Made by a program: the position numbers and the translations under genes. The notes under the pieces are model-generated. The model saw only the letters and a list, made by a program, of their open reading frames with translations, made no database searches and was not told where the DNA came from. Shown piece by piece: positions 1-9,582 of a stretch of 36,581 nucleotides of DNA. Source of the stretch: Actinomycetota bacterium. GTDB lineage: Bacteria; Actinomycetota; Actinomycetes; Nanopelagicales; Nanopelagicaceae. Location: NCBI GenBank assembly GCA_009701305.1, contig WLKK01000004.1:1-36581 (forward strand). The letters are read 5' to 3'. Position 1 is the first letter of the stretch; every line of letters starts with the position of its first letter.

Positions 1-162
1 ACTGATATCAAGAAAAGTTAATTCATCTGCGCCTTCGAGATCGTAAACCCGAGCCATCTCAACTGGATCTCCGGCATCTTTCAGATTAGTAAAATTGATT
101 CCTTTTACAACTCTTCCTTCAGTTACATCTAAACACGGAATAATTCTGATCGAGGGATTCAC
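1..162 (-). CDS. hisF: HisF, imidazole glycerol phosphate synthase cyclase subunit (5' part only)
   Basis: Partial gene: only the first 54 codons lie in the window and the rest continues past the left edge. HisF is the (beta/alpha)8 subunit that takes ammonia from HisH and converts PRFAR to imidazole glycerol phosphate and AICAR in histidine synthesis. The visible N-terminus reads [16 protein letters not shown], then [13 protein letters not shown] and [11 protein letters not shown], all typical of HisF, including the catalytic Asp of the first strand (CLDV). The start is GTG at 162-160, which shares one base with the hisA stop (TAGTG), so translation is probably coupled. It is the last visible gene of the his operon. 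Identity is near certain; the far end cannot be judged. Confidence 0.95.
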   Translation of the reverse strand, partial: MNPSIRIIPCLDVTEGRVVKGINFTNLKDAGDPVEMARVYDLEGADELTFLDIS

Positions 163-884
163 TATTGACTAACTTTCGCTAACGCTTCGCTTAAAGTAAA
201 TGCACCTGCATATAGAGCTTTGCCGACGATTGCACCCTCGACTCCTATTGTCGTTAATTCTCTAAGTGCTTCAAGGTCGGCAAGTGAAGAGACTCCACCA
301 CTTGCAATAATGGGACGATCAGTCACTGCTGCAACTTCTCTCAATAATTTGATGTTTGGGCCCATCAATGTTCCATCTTTCGCCACATCAGTTAACACAT
401 AACGTGCACACCCATCACGATCTAATCTTTCAATCGTTTCAAAAAGATTTCCACCTTCGGTAGTCCAGCCACGTGCAGCAAGGGTGTGACCACGAACATC
501 AAGTCCTACGGCAATCTTTTCACCATGTTTAGCAATTACCTGTGCGGTCCAATCCGGATTCTCTAACGCTGCAGTTCCCAGGTTTATCCGAGCACATCCA
601 GTTGCCAATGCCCGTTCAAGAGATTGGTCATCACGAATTCCACCTGAGAGTTCAACTTTTACATCTAGTGCGCCAACAACCTCAGCCAGAAGCGCAGCAT
701 TACTACCAATTCCGAAAGCCGCATCAAGATCAACAAGATGGATCCATTCGGCACCAGCACTTTGGAAATCTAATGCTGCATCTAATGGGTTTCCATACTT
801 TGTTTCATTTTCAAGGGCTCCTTGAACCAAGCGAACTGCTTGGCCATCTTTAACATCGACCGCAGGCAAAAGTATTAAGCGCAT
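162..884 (-). CDS. hisA: HisA/PriA phosphoribosyl isomerase
   Basis: Single (beta/alpha)8 barrel that isomerises ProFAR to PRFAR in histidine synthesis. The sequence resembles actinobacterial PriA, a bifunctional enzyme that also does the TrpF step of tryptophan synthesis: [20 protein letters not shown] at the start (catalytic Asp in AVDV), [31 protein letters not shown] (the Arg-Gly-Trp segment typical of PriA) and [13 protein letters not shown] with the second catalytic Asp. The ATG at 884 gives 240 aa and is preferred; an in-frame TTG at 896 would add four residues. The ATG start overlaps the end of hisH by 10 nt. Neither start has a clear ribosome binding site. Dual HisA/TrpF activity is inferred from resemblance; a separate trpF elsewhere would argue against it. 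Confidence 0.93.
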   Translation of the reverse strand: MRLILLPAVDVKDGQAVRLVQGALENETKYGNPLDAALDFQSAGAEWIHLVDLDAAFGIGSNAALLAEVVGALDVKVELSGGIRDDQSLERALATGCARINLGTAALENPDWTAQVIAKHGEKIAVGLDVRGHTLAARGWTTEGGNLFETIERLDRDGCARYVLTDVAKDGTLMGPNIKLLREVAAVTDRPIIASGGVSSLADLEALRELTTIGVEGAIVGKALYAGAFTLSEALAKVSQ

Positions 885-1498
885 TTCGCGATCCAATTCT
901 CAATCAATTTAGCTCCAGCATCCCCAGATTTCTCAGGGTGGAATTGCGTAGCACTAAGCGGACCATTTTCAACAGCAGCAATAAATTTTCCACCGTAATT
1001 ACTCCAACTTACTTTCGCTTTTTTCAATGGTGAGTGCGAATCTTCTTCCCAGTTTTGAGCTGCAAAAGAGTGCACAAAATAAAATCTTTCTTTTTCTACG
1101 CCAGTGAAGAGTGTGCTTTCCGCTGCGACGTCAATCAAATTCCAACCCATATGTGGAAGTTTTGGAGCTGGCAACTTAGTAACGGTTCCATTCCATTGTC
1201 CCAACCCTGGGGTTACCACATCGTGCTCATCACCGAATGAAAAAAGAGTTTGTGCTCCCACGCAAATACCTAATGTTTGTAAATTCTTAGTCATGCGAGC
1301 ATCAATAATTGCATCCGCTCGATGCTTTAGTAGGCCTTCCATGCAAGTCGCGAAAGCGCCAACCCCTGGAATGACTAAACCATCAGCATTAACGCATTTT
1401 TGAAAATCATTAGTGACATCAACTTGAGCACCGTGTCTTGAAAAAGCCCGCTGAGCAGATTTAATATTTCCAGAACCATAATCCAAAATTGCTATCAA
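875..1498 (-). CDS. hisH: HisH, glutamine amidotransferase subunit of IGP synthase
   Basis: Class I glutaminase subunit that releases ammonia from glutamine and passes it to HisF. The 207-residue frame opens with [18 protein letters not shown], has the nucleophile Cys79 in LGICVGAQ, and His187 and Glu189 in QFHPEKSGD, which complete the catalytic triad. The length is normal. The start is a TTG at 1498-1496: the family N-terminus leaves no room for a later start, and the TTG lies in a 4-nt overlap (TTGA) with the hisB stop, as expected for coupled translation. The gene order hisB-hisH-hisA-hisF is the actinobacterial one. Confidence 0.95.
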   Translation of the reverse strand: MIAILDYGSGNIKSAQRAFSRHGAQVDVTNDFQKCVNADGLVIPGVGAFATCMEGLLKHRADAIIDARMTKNLQTLGICVGAQTLFSFGDEHDVVTPGLGQWNGTVTKLPAPKLPHMGWNLIDVAAESTLFTGVEKERFYFVHSFAAQNWEEDSHSPLKKAKVSWSNYGGKFIAAVENGPLSATQFHPEKSGDAGAKLIENWIAKCA

Positions 1499-2079
1499 AG
1501 AACGCCCTTGGTCGAGGGAACTCCAGCTACGCCATCAAGTCTGACCGCATCGCGTAATGCACGCGCAACTGCTTTAAATTGCGCTTCCATTACGTGATGG
1601 GCATTCCGTCCCTCTAAGACCCGGATATGTAATGCGATGTGAGCTTCGGCAACCAATGACTCCCAAATATGACGCGTCAAAGTGGTGTCGTATGTTCCTA
1701 TCAATTCTACGATCTCGGGTTGACGGTGCACTAAGTAAGGCCTCCCAGAAAGATCAACTGCAGCAGTAACTAGAACTTCATCAAGTGGGACTGTCGCATC
1801 ACCAAATCTCCTGATGCCAACTTTGTCGCCGAGTGCTTCACGCAACGCCTGTCCAAGTGCTAAAGAAGTATCTTCGACGGTGTGGTGTGAATCAACTTCA
1901 ACATCGCCTTTGGTAATTACTTTCAAGTCAAACCCACCATGCTTACCTAATTGATTTAGCATGTGATCGAAAAAGGGAACTCCAGTTTCTATCTCAATTA
2001 CACCAGTGCCATCCAACTCCAATTCAACATGAACTGAAGACTCTTTAGTGGCCCGTTTTACGATCGCTTTGCGACTCAT
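1495..2079 (-). CDS. hisB: HisB, imidazoleglycerol-phosphate dehydratase
   Basis: Monofunctional IGP dehydratase of 194 aa, without the fused histidinol phosphatase found in enteric bacteria. It removes water from imidazole glycerol phosphate in the histidine pathway. The two metal-binding histidine motifs are clear: [17 protein letters not shown] followed by DSHHTVEDT, and later [18 protein letters not shown]. The ATG at 2079 overlaps the hisC stop by 4 nt (ATGA), and a purine-rich GGGGAA just upstream can act as ribosome binding site. A histidinol phosphatase is not encoded in this window and must lie elsewhere. Confidence 0.97.
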   Translation of the reverse strand: MSRKAIVKRATKESSVHVELELDGTGVIEIETGVPFFDHMLNQLGKHGGFDLKVITKGDVEVDSHHTVEDTSLALGQALREALGDKVGIRRFGDATVPLDEVLVTAAVDLSGRPYLVHRQPEIVELIGTYDTTLTRHIWESLVAEAHIALHIRVLEGRNAHHVMEAQFKAVARALRDAVRLDGVAGVPSTKGVL

Positions 2080-3209
2080 TTTTCCCCTTTCGATGCTCTA
2101 AGAATCTCACGAAGTGCTGCTAGGAAGAGCTCATTTTCACTCGGAGTTCCGATGGTTACCCTTAAATGACCCGCAATTCCCACATCCCGGACCAACACTC
2201 CAACATTTACCAACTCTTGCCAAACCTGCTTTTCATTTTCGACCGAAAAAAGCAAGAAATTTGCCGAGCTGGGAACAACAGTTAATCCAAGGGCCGATAA
2301 CTCCCCCACGACCTTGTTGCGTTCAATTTTAAGTTGTTCAACTTCAGCTAGTAATTCACCCTGAAATTCAAGTGCCACTTTGGCTAGCAGTTGTGTTGGA
2401 GTGCTCAAGTGATAAGGCAAACGGACTAATTGGAGTGCATCAACAACTTCTTTAGCCGCAGCCAAATAACCAACCCTGACGCCCGCGAATGAAAATGCTT
2501 TACTCATCGTGCGAATTACCACTAAATTCAAATAATCATTTAGGAGTTCGATATTAGACGGCTCTTCAGAAAATTCTGCATACGCTTCATCGATTATCGC
2601 TAATCCACCAACTTGGGCTGTTGCTTCAATCACCTTCCGGATGTCAGAGATTTTCGTACTCGTTCCTGTTGGATTATTTGGTGTAGTGATAAATACTAAT
2701 TTAGGTTTTTGTTTTGAAATTTGAGTCAAGGCTGATGAGATATCAATATTGAAGTCACTTAATCGGTCTGCAACGATCCAATTTGTACCGGTGCTTCTAG
2801 CAATATTTTCATGCATTGAGTAAGACGGGGTGAAGCCCAGAGAATTCACGCCAGCCCCGGCGAATGCCAAGAAAAGAGTTTGAATAATTTCATTGCTTCC
2901 ATTCGCAGCCCAGATTTGATCCACACCTAAATTCACACCTGTTGTCGAATTTAGATACTTTGCTAACTCCGTTCTAAGTTCAATTGCATCTCTATCGGGG
3001 TACCGATTAAAATCTTTCGCAGAATTAGCAATTGACTCCGAAAGTTTTGCTACTAAATCTGGTGACAAAGAAAATGGATTTTCATTTGTATTTAATTTAA
3101 CCTCGAGTGGCAACTGCGGAGCGCCATAAGGTGATTGACCTTTTAGATCTTTACGTAGCGGAAGCCACTCTGGCCAGACATAGCTATTGGCACTACTTTC
3201 GCTACTCAT
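2076..3209 (-). CDS. hisC: HisC, histidinol-phosphate aminotransferase
   Basis: Fold-type I PLP aminotransferase of 377 aa that converts imidazole acetol phosphate to histidinol phosphate using glutamate. Visible signatures are KLNTNENPF near residue 40, TTPNNPTG at about 175-182, DEAY at 207-210 (Asp for the pyridine nitrogen) and [15 protein letters not shown] with the Schiff-base Lys237. The Arg that binds the substrate carboxylate is probably the one in HLRVTIG near the C-terminus. The ATG at 3209 overlaps the hisD stop by 4 nt. Related family members use aromatic amino acids, but the position between hisD and hisB settles the role. Confidence 0.96.
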   Translation of the reverse strand: MSSESSANSYVWPEWLPLRKDLKGQSPYGAPQLPLEVKLNTNENPFSLSPDLVAKLSESIANSAKDFNRYPDRDAIELRTELAKYLNSTTGVNLGVDQIWAANGSNEIIQTLFLAFAGAGVNSLGFTPSYSMHENIARSTGTNWIVADRLSDFNIDISSALTQISKQKPKLVFITTPNNPTGTSTKISDIRKVIEATAQVGGLAIIDEAYAEFSEEPSNIELLNDYLNLVVIRTMSKAFSFAGVRVGYLAAAKEVVDALQLVRLPYHLSTPTQLLAKVALEFQGELLAEVEQLKIERNKVVGELSALGLTVVPSSANFLLFSVENEKQVWQELVNVGVLVRDVGIAGHLRVTIGTPSENELFLAALREILRASKGEK

Positions 3210-4540
3210 GAATCACCTTTAGCCAGAAATCGGGCACTCATCGCTTCGCCATGAGCTGGGAGATCCTCTGAATTTGCCAATGTGATTACATTCTCAGCAA
3301 TTTCGGTAAATGCTTTCTCGTTGTACTCGACAAAATGGATCCCACGCAAAAATGTTTGAACAGATAAACCACTTGAGTGACAAGCGCATCCCCCAGTAGG
3401 CAGTACGTGGTTTGAGCCTGCGGAGTAATCGCCTAATGAAACCGGAGTGTAAGGTCCAATAAATACAGCGCCAGCGTTGCGTACTGATTTAGCAACATTT
3501 ACTGCATCATTGGTTTGGATTTCTAGGTGTTCGGCACCATATGCATTTACGACTGCTAATCCATCCTCAAGGTTTTTAACAATCACAATTGCCGATTGAA
3601 TTCCATTAAGTGCCGTACTTATTCGTGCACTATGTTTTGTCTTTTTAACACGTGAATCAAGTGCGATTTCAACATCATCAGCAAGTTTCACGCTAGTGGT
3701 TACTAAAACTGCTGCAGCGATCGTGTCGTGTTCAGCTTGACTAATTAAATCTGCAGCGACGTTTTCTGCAGTTGCGGATTCATCTGCAAGAACCATAATT
3801 TCAGTTGGTCCAGCTTCGGAATCAATGCCGATTAAGCCACGCAAAGCTCGCTTTGCGGCTGCAACATAAATATTGCCAGGACCCGTAACAATATCTACTG
3901 CTTCGCACCCAGCACCATAAGCAAACATTCCAATTGCTTGTGCTCCCCCAACAGAATAAATCTCATCGACACCAAGAAGAGCACACGTTGCTAAAATTGT
4001 TGGGTGTGGGTAACCGCCAAAATCTTTTTGTGGGGGTGATGCAACAGCGAAAGATTTGACTCCGGCGATTTTGGCTGGAATTACATTCATCATCACACTG
4101 CTTGGATAAACAGCTTTTCCACCGGGAACATAAAGTCCAACTCGATCTACCGGAATCCAACGTTCAACTACATAGCCACCAGGGACAACATCTGTCTGTT
4201 TTTCAACACGCTTTTGATCATTGTGCACTTTTTCAATTCGCTTTATGGCTTCAACTAATGCTTCTTTAACTTTAGGGTCTAAATCAAGAAGAGACTTTTG
4301 AATAATCTTTGCTGGAACTCGTAATTGTGGGATTTCTACGCCATCAATTTCGGCGGTAATAGCGATAACCGCCTTTTCGCCCTCTTTTTTAATTCTTTCA
4401 AGTAGCGGCTTTACTGTTACAAGAGCAGCCTCAATATCCATCTCGGCTCGGGGCAGCAGATTGCGCAGATTAGCTCTACTGAAATCTTGGTTCCCAGTTA
4501 GATCAATTCTGCGGATCAATCGATCTGCCGGTGTGCTCAC
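3206..4540 (-). CDS. hisD: HisD, histidinol dehydrogenase
   Basis: Zinc enzyme of 444 aa that oxidises L-histidinol to L-histidine with two NAD+, the last steps of the pathway. Family marks are [39 protein letters not shown], the zinc-site segment ISQAEHD, the catalytic GAEHLEI and [12 protein letters not shown]. The start is GTG at 4540. It has no Shine-Dalgarno sequence, but a TAGAGT -10 box ends 6 nt before it, the classic actinobacterial leaderless arrangement. It is the first gene of the his operon and is followed by hisC with a 4-nt overlap. Confidence 0.97.
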   Translation of the reverse strand: MSTPADRLIRRIDLTGNQDFSRANLRNLLPRAEMDIEAALVTVKPLLERIKKEGEKAVIAITAEIDGVEIPQLRVPAKIIQKSLLDLDPKVKEALVEAIKRIEKVHNDQKRVEKQTDVVPGGYVVERWIPVDRVGLYVPGGKAVYPSSVMMNVIPAKIAGVKSFAVASPPQKDFGGYPHPTILATCALLGVDEIYSVGGAQAIGMFAYGAGCEAVDIVTGPGNIYVAAAKRALRGLIGIDSEAGPTEIMVLADESATAENVAADLISQAEHDTIAAAVLVTTSVKLADDVEIALDSRVKKTKHSARISTALNGIQSAIVIVKNLEDGLAVVNAYGAEHLEIQTNDAVNVAKSVRNAGAVFIGPYTPVSLGDYSAGSNHVLPTGGCACHSSGLSVQTFLRGIHFVEYNEKAFTEIAENVITLANSEDLPAHGEAMSARFLAKGDS

Positions 4541-4552
4541 CTGCGTACTCTA
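4541..4552 (-). promoter_or_regulatory. Leaderless promoter -10 of the his operon
   Basis: Read on the minus strand, TAGAGT (4552-4547) is followed by six bases and then the hisD GTG at 4540. A TANNNT box 6-7 nt before a start codon, with no ribosome binding site, is the signature of leaderless transcripts in Actinobacteria. No convincing -35 is seen at 17 nt. The 62-nt gap between the dnaE stop and hisD shows no other clear signal. Assignment is inferred from spacing alone. Confidence 0.55.
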
Positions 4553-4602
4553 CCGAACCAATTCGGTTGGAGGCCGGAGTAATTAATAAATTCAATGAAT
4601 TG

Positions 4603-7600
4603 CTACACCAGACATGCGGGCCCTAATAATGCTTTTAAATCAGCACTCAGACTCGGAGAAACGCTCACCCGTAAGCCGTCATCGATCTTCATAACGGTGC
4701 TACTCGTTGGGCTATCAAGCCTGAGGTGGACTTCAGTCGCCCCTGGGTGAGAACGTAAAACTTCTTTCATGCGATCGATAATAGGAGGAGTGCACCTTGC
4801 GAATGGGAGCGAAACAATCAGTGGACCGCGACGTTCTTGCGATAAATCTGGAAGTGATAAATCTAGAGCCATGATTCGAGGAGTGTCTTCACGTCGATCT
4901 ACTCTGCCGCGAACGATTACAACGACATCTTCTGAAAGAGCAGTTGCATGTTGAGAGTAAGTGCTTGAAAAAAACATCACATCAATAGCACCAGCTAAAT
5001 CTTCGATCGTAACGATTGCCCAAGAGGCTCCCGCCTTAGTAACTTTTCGTTGAATTGAAGTTACCAATCCACCGATTGTCACGATGTCGTCATGACCAAC
5101 TTCATCACCTGATATTTCGCTGATCGGGCGATCAACTAACGCTGCCAATGTTGATTCGATTCCAAGTAATGGGTGATCTGAAACGTAGAGTCCGAGCATT
5201 TCACGTTCATGTGCAAGTAGTGTTGATTTATCCCACTCTTCAATCGGATACTTCAATTCCAATCCAGTAACTTCATCACCTGTTGTCGAACCAAATAAGT
5301 CATACTGACCGAGTGCTTCGGCACGCTTTGCCTCAATGACACTATCCAATGCTTCTAAATAAATTGCCATTAAGCCACGTCTAGTGTGGCCAAGGGAATC
5401 AAAGGCTCCGGCTTTAATTAAAGATTCAATTGTTTTTTTGTTGCAGACATTTCCGTCTACTTTGGCTAAGAAATCATCAAATGAAGTGAACTTGCCTTTT
5501 TTAATCCTTGTAGCCGCAATAGATGCGACAACTCCTTCGCCTACATTTCTAACAGCAGCTAATCCAAACCGGATATCTTCGCCTCTAGGTGTGTAATCAG
5601 CATCAGATTCATTTACATCTGGTGCTAAAACTTTGATTCCCATTCGCCTTGATTCATTTAGATACAGGGCGCTCTTATCTTTGTCATCACCAACGCTTGT
5701 TAATAATGCGGCCATGTACTCCGCTGGATAATTAGCTTTCAAATAACCAGTCCAATAAGAGACCATTCCATATCCGGCACTGTGCGCCCGGTTAAATGCG
5801 TAATCAGAGAATGGCACCAAAATTTCCCAAAGCATTTCAATTGATTGGTCTGAATAACCGCGCTCGCGCATTCCGGCTTGGAAAGGGATGTACTCCTTAT
5901 CGAGAATCTCTTTTTTCTTCTTTCCCATTGCTCTACGAAGAAGATCTGCGCCACCAAGTGAGAATCCCGCTAACTTCTGCGCTATTGCCATTACCTGTTC
6001 TTGGTAGACGATCAATCCATAAGTGTCCCCTAATATCTCTTGCAAGGGCTCGGCAAGTTCACGATGGATTGGCAAAACCGGTTTTCGTTTATTTTTTCGA
6101 TCTGCATAATCATTGTGGGCATTAGCGCCCATTGGTCCAGGTCGATACAACGCAATAACGGCAGAAATATCTTCAAATGAGTCTGGAGCAAGTGAGCGAA
6201 GTAAAGATCTCATTGGCCCACCATCGAGTTGGAATACTCCAAGGGTTTCACCACGAGCTAACATTTCAAAAGTTTTTTTATTGTCTAGAGTTAAATCTTC
6301 TAATCTGAAAACTTCATCCTTATTCAACTTAATATTTCTAAGACAATCATCTAAAACAGTTAAGTTTCTTAATCCCAAGAAATCCATTTTGAGTAAGCCA
6401 AGTGCTTCACATGCACCCATATCAAATTGGGTGATGATAGATCCATCAGCTTCACGTCTTTGAATTGGTATCACATCAAGCAAAGGCTCTTTACTTAAAA
6501 TTACTCCAGCGGCGTGAACTCCCCATTGCCGCTTTAACCCTTCAAGCCCTTTTGCAGTATCTATCACGCGTTTTATATCTGGGTCGGCGTCGTATAGAGC
6601 ACGTACTTCGCCAGCTTCTACATATCTATCATCATCTGGATTAAATACTCCAGCGAGAGAGATTTCTTTACCCATTACTGCTGGAGGAAGCGCTTTAGTT
6701 ACTCGCTCACCGATCGCATATGGATAACCCAATACCCTTGTGGCATCTTTAATTGATTGCTTAGCCTTAATAGTTCCGTAAGTAATAATCTGCGCTACTC
6801 GTTCTTCACCGTACTTCTCAGTTGCGTACCTAATCATTTCGCTGCGGTGACGTTCATCAAAATCTAAATCGATATCAGGCATTGAGATACGTTCTGGATT
6901 TAGGAAACGCTCGAAAAGTAAGCCGTGCTTAATTGGGTCAAGGCCAGTTATCTCAAGTGCATAAGCGACAACAGAACCGGCTGCCGAACCACGTCCTGGG
7001 CCAACTCGAATTCCCCGATCATGTGCATGTCGCACTAAATCTGCAACAACTAAAAAATACCCTGGGAATCCCATTTGGCACATAACAGAAACTTCAAACT
7101 CGGCCCGCGCTCGATGCTCTTCTGGAACACCATCTGGGAATCGTTTCAGTAAACCACGGGCCACTTCTTTAGCAAGCCATGACTCTTCCGTCTCCCCTTT
7201 TGGGACTGGGAATTGTGGCAAGAGATTTTCACCTTCGCGGAATGAAATTTCGCAACGCTCGGCAATAAGTAAGGTGTTATCGCAAGATTCCGGAATTTCT
7301 TTAAACAATTCTCGCATCTGCGCCGCTGATTTTAAATAAAACTCCCCGTTTTCAAATTTAAATCTCTTTGGATCGGCCAAAGTAGATCCTGATTGAACGC
7401 ACAACAGGGCTTCATGTGCCACGCTATCTTTTTCATAGGTGTAGTGCAGATCGTTAGTAGCCAATAATGGTAATTTCAAATCTTTTGATAATTTAATTAA
7501 ATCTTCACGAACCCGGTTTTCAATTGAAATTCCATGATCCATTAACTCAAGGAAATAATTCTCTTTTCCGAAAATATCTTGGTAATCAGCTGCAGCTCGT

Positions 7601-8139
7601 TTGGCTTCGGCATATGCACCCATTCGTAAGCGCGTTTGAATTTCGCCACCAGGACAACCCGTTGTCGCAATTAGCCCCGTTGAATATTGAGAAAGTAATT
7701 CACGGTCCATCCGCGGTTTGTAGTAATACCCTTCAAGAGATGCTAATGAAGATAATCTAAATAAATTATGCAGTCCCACATTATTTTCGGCCAAAATTGT
7801 CATATGGGTATAAGCGCCACCACCAGAAACATCATCTTCGCCACCTTCGGCCCACTTAACACGTTTGCGTTCATGACGTGATCCAGGAGCAATGTATGCC
7901 TCTATACCAATTATTGGTTTTACTCCTGCATTTTGTGCTTCTTTATAAAATTCATAGGCGCCAAATAAATTTCCATGATCAGTAATTGCAATCGCCGGTG
8001 CTCCAGAAACGGATACCTCTTTAACTAACTCTTTTACTCGGGCGGCTCCGTCAAGCATCGAGTACTCACTATGAACATGTAAGTGCACAAATTGTTTTGA
8101 AGGGTCACTCTGATTAGTCTCAGATGCGGGAGTACTCAC
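4603..8139 (-). CDS. dnaE: DNA polymerase III alpha subunit (DnaE1)
   Basis: Replicative polymerase of 1178 aa. The N-terminal PHP domain has its metal-binding motifs intact: VHLHVHSEYSMLDGA (His19, His21, His23), AITDHGN and ATNDLHY. In Actinobacteria this domain can provide 3'-5' proofreading. The palm carries the catalytic pair in PDIDLDF (Asp422 and Asp424) and a third Asp in LLKMDFLGLRNL. Further on are QEQVMAIAQKLAGFSLGGADLLRRAM and an OB-fold region (IVTIGGLVTSIQRKVTKAG) near residue 1000. The start is GTG at 8139; no Shine-Dalgarno is seen, and the gene begins 11 nt after the rluD stop. Neighbour order rluD-dnaE-hisD is common in Actinobacteria. Confidence 0.97.
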   Translation of the reverse strand: MSTPASETNQSDPSKQFVHLHVHSEYSMLDGAARVKELVKEVSVSGAPAIAITDHGNLFGAYEFYKEAQNAGVKPIIGIEAYIAPGSRHERKRVKWAEGGEDDVSGGGAYTHMTILAENNVGLHNLFRLSSLASLEGYYYKPRMDRELLSQYSTGLIATTGCPGGEIQTRLRMGAYAEAKRAAADYQDIFGKENYFLELMDHGISIENRVREDLIKLSKDLKLPLLATNDLHYTYEKDSVAHEALLCVQSGSTLADPKRFKFENGEFYLKSAAQMRELFKEIPESCDNTLLIAERCEISFREGENLLPQFPVPKGETEESWLAKEVARGLLKRFPDGVPEEHRARAEFEVSVMCQMGFPGYFLVVADLVRHAHDRGIRVGPGRGSAAGSVVAYALEITGLDPIKHGLLFERFLNPERISMPDIDLDFDERHRSEMIRYATEKYGEERVAQIITYGTIKAKQSIKDATRVLGYPYAIGERVTKALPPAVMGKEISLAGVFNPDDDRYVEAGEVRALYDADPDIKRVIDTAKGLEGLKRQWGVHAAGVILSKEPLLDVIPIQRREADGSIITQFDMGACEALGLLKMDFLGLRNLTVLDDCLRNIKLNKDEVFRLEDLTLDNKKTFEMLARGETLGVFQLDGGPMRSLLRSLAPDSFEDISAVIALYRPGPMGANAHNDYADRKNKRKPVLPIHRELAEPLQEILGDTYGLIVYQEQVMAIAQKLAGFSLGGADLLRRAMGKKKKEILDKEYIPFQAGMRERGYSDQSIEMLWEILVPFSDYAFNRAHSAGYGMVSYWTGYLKANYPAEYMAALLTSVGDDKDKSALYLNESRRMGIKVLAPDVNESDADYTPRGEDIRFGLAAVRNVGEGVVASIAATRIKKGKFTSFDDFLAKVDGNVCNKKTIESLIKAGAFDSLGHTRRGLMAIYLEALDSVIEAKRAEALGQYDLFGSTTGDEVTGLELKYPIEEWDKSTLLAHEREMLGLYVSDHPLLGIESTLAALVDRPISEISGDEVGHDDIVTIGGLVTSIQRKVTKAGASWAIVTIEDLAGAIDVMFFSSTYSQHATALSEDVVVIVRGRVDRREDTPRIMALDLSLPDLSQERRGPLIVSLPFARCTPPIIDRMKEVLRSHPGATEVHLRLDSPTSSTVMKIDDGLRVSVSPSLSADLKALLGPACLV

Positions 8140-8155
8140 GACGGTTGAGATTATC
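8140..8155 (-). promoter_or_regulatory. Possible leaderless promoter of dnaE
   Basis: On the minus strand GATAATCT (8155-8148) overlaps the rluD stop codon. The TAATCT box ends 8 nt before the dnaE GTG, and no ribosome binding site lies between. This suggests that dnaE can be transcribed as a leaderless or near-leaderless mRNA in addition to read-through from rluD. No good -35 is visible, so confidence is low. Confidence 0.35.
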
Positions 8156-9101
8156 GCTTTGGCATGCCGGCAACCCGCAAAAGCCCAAGAGCTGCTTCCA
8201 AGTCGGCCGGATATTTAGAGGTAAAGGTCACTGATTCCCCGCTTGCCGGGTGGGTGAAATTCAATCGAACCGCGTGCAGCCACTGCCTGCTCAATCCCAA
8301 CCTGCTCGCAAGTGTGGGATCGGCCCCGTACATCAGGTCCCCTACCAATGGGTGACGCAAAGCCGCAAAGTGAACTCTAATTTGGTGAGTGCGACCAGTT
8401 TCCAATTCAATCTCTACAAGGGTTGCTCCAGGAAAAGCCTCAACAGTTTCGTAGTGAGTAATGCTGGGTTTCCCATCAGCAACAACGGCAAATTTAAACT
8501 CTTCGCGAGGATGGCGATTTATCGGTGCATCAATTGTTCCTCGAGATGGATCTGGATGGCCTTGTACAACTGCGTGATAAATTTTGGAAACTTCACGAGC
8601 TCGGAATTGTTCCTTGAGATTTGAATAAGCATTCTCAGATTTTGCAACAACCATCAAACCTGTCGTACCAACATCTAATCTATGAACAATCCCCTGTCTT
8701 TCAGCCGGTCCTGAAGTCGAAAGTGCAACACCCCGGCTTGCGAGAACTCCGACAATAGTCGGCCCAGTCCACCCAACGCTTGGATGTGCGGCAACACCAA
8801 TTGGCTTATCGATAATAAGTAGGTCGCTGTCCTCATAAATTATTTCAAGCTCTGAGACATCGGTAGCCACAATTTCAAGAGGTACTCGAACAACAGTATT
8901 GATCACAACTTCAATTAAATCGCCGGCGTTAACTCGATGAGATTTATTTACTTCGCGACCATTAATACTTATTGCGCCATTTTCTGCCATTTCTGCAACA
9001 GCGGTCCGCGAAAATCCCAACATTCGTGCAAGAGCGCTATCTAATCGTTCTCCGTCAACGCCTTCTGGGGCGCTAATACTTCTGACTTCACTTTCACTCA
9101 T
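8151..9101 (-). CDS. rluD: RluD-family 23S rRNA pseudouridine synthase
   Basis: RluA/RluD family enzyme that converts uridines to pseudouridine in large-subunit rRNA. Residues 14-75 form an S4-like RNA-binding domain (RLDSALARMLGFSRTAV, then ISINGREVNKSHRVNAGD). The catalytic domain has IIDKPIGVAAHPS, the active-site Asp143 in GIVHRLDVGTTGLMVVAK, and TGRTHQIRVHFAALRHPLVGD. The ATG at 9101 (316 aa) overlaps the lspA stop by 8 nt and is preferred over an in-frame TTG at 9107. It follows lspA as in most Actinobacteria. The exact target uridines are inferred from the family name only. Confidence 0.93.
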   Translation of the reverse strand: MSESEVRSISAPEGVDGERLDSALARMLGFSRTAVAEMAENGAISINGREVNKSHRVNAGDLIEVVINTVVRVPLEIVATDVSELEIIYEDSDLLIIDKPIGVAAHPSVGWTGPTIVGVLASRGVALSTSGPAERQGIVHRLDVGTTGLMVVAKSENAYSNLKEQFRAREVSKIYHAVVQGHPDPSRGTIDAPINRHPREEFKFAVVADGKPSITHYETVEAFPGATLVEIELETGRTHQIRVHFAALRHPLVGDLMYGADPTLASRLGLSRQWLHAVRLNFTHPASGESVTFTSKYPADLEAALGLLRVAGMPKR

Positions 9102-9582
9102 CTTCAACTACGACCGTTCGAATTGGAACTTCGCGCCATGACAGGAAAATCATCAAAGCTACTGAGGCCACTATAAATGAATCTGCCACATTGAATAACG
9201 GCCAATTAGGTAATCTGATCCAATCAATAACTTCCCCTTGCATAACTCCTGGTGCTCTAAATAATCGATCTGCCAAATTTCCACAAATTCCACCTGTGAG
9301 TGAGCCAAAGCCGAGCGCCCAGAGTGGGTGCGAAATTCTAGGTATGTACCAAATAATTGCTACCAAAGCGCCGATTGCAAGAAATGTCAGAACTACTGTC
9401 AGGCCAGTAAATGAACTAAAGGCAGCCCCCGAATTACGCGCAAAATCCAGACGTAGAAAATTTCCAAGAATCGATCGGGAACTTTTTCCTTCAAGTGCGT
9501 TAGTTGCCCAAACCTTAGTTGCTAAATCTAAGATAAAAATAAATAGGGCAGTTCCACTAACGATTTTTATCTTAGTATTGAT
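9094..9582 (-). CDS. lspA: Lipoprotein signal peptidase (LspA) with apparent AUC start
   Basis: Inner-membrane aspartic protease that cuts signal peptides from lipoproteins. The catalytic aspartates are Asp105 in GNLADRLFR and Asp134 in FNVADSF; the N-terminal half has LDLATKVWA, LRLDFARNSGAAFS and four hydrophobic stretches. The frame is open from the stop at 9606-9604, but no ATG, GTG or TTG occurs until a TTG at 9366, which lies after the conserved RNSGAAFS block. The best start is ATC at 9582-9580: it overlaps the dksA stop as TAATC (normally TAATG), has AGAGGA nine nt upstream, and gives 162 aa, the normal family length. Start choice is inferred; the gene identity is firm. It is followed by rluD with an 8-nt overlap. 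Confidence 0.85.
   Translation of the reverse strand: MNTKIKIVSGTALFIFILDLATKVWATNALEGKSSRSILGNFLRLDFARNSGAAFSSFTGLTVVLTFLAIGALVAIIWYIPRISHPLWALGFGSLTGGICGNLADRLFRAPGVMQGEVIDWIRLPNWPLFNVADSFIVASVALMIFLSWREVPIRTVVVEDE

Noticed and set aside
4527-4540. hisD and dnaE proteins both begin MSTPA, as if duplicated starts
   Set aside because: The likeness stops after five residues and both are independent leaderless GTG starts; chance is enough.
4541-4602. Inverted repeat CCGAA/TTCGG between dnaE and hisD as a terminator
   Set aside because: The stem is only 5 bp and no U-run follows in the minus direction; the hisD promoter overlaps the same short gap.
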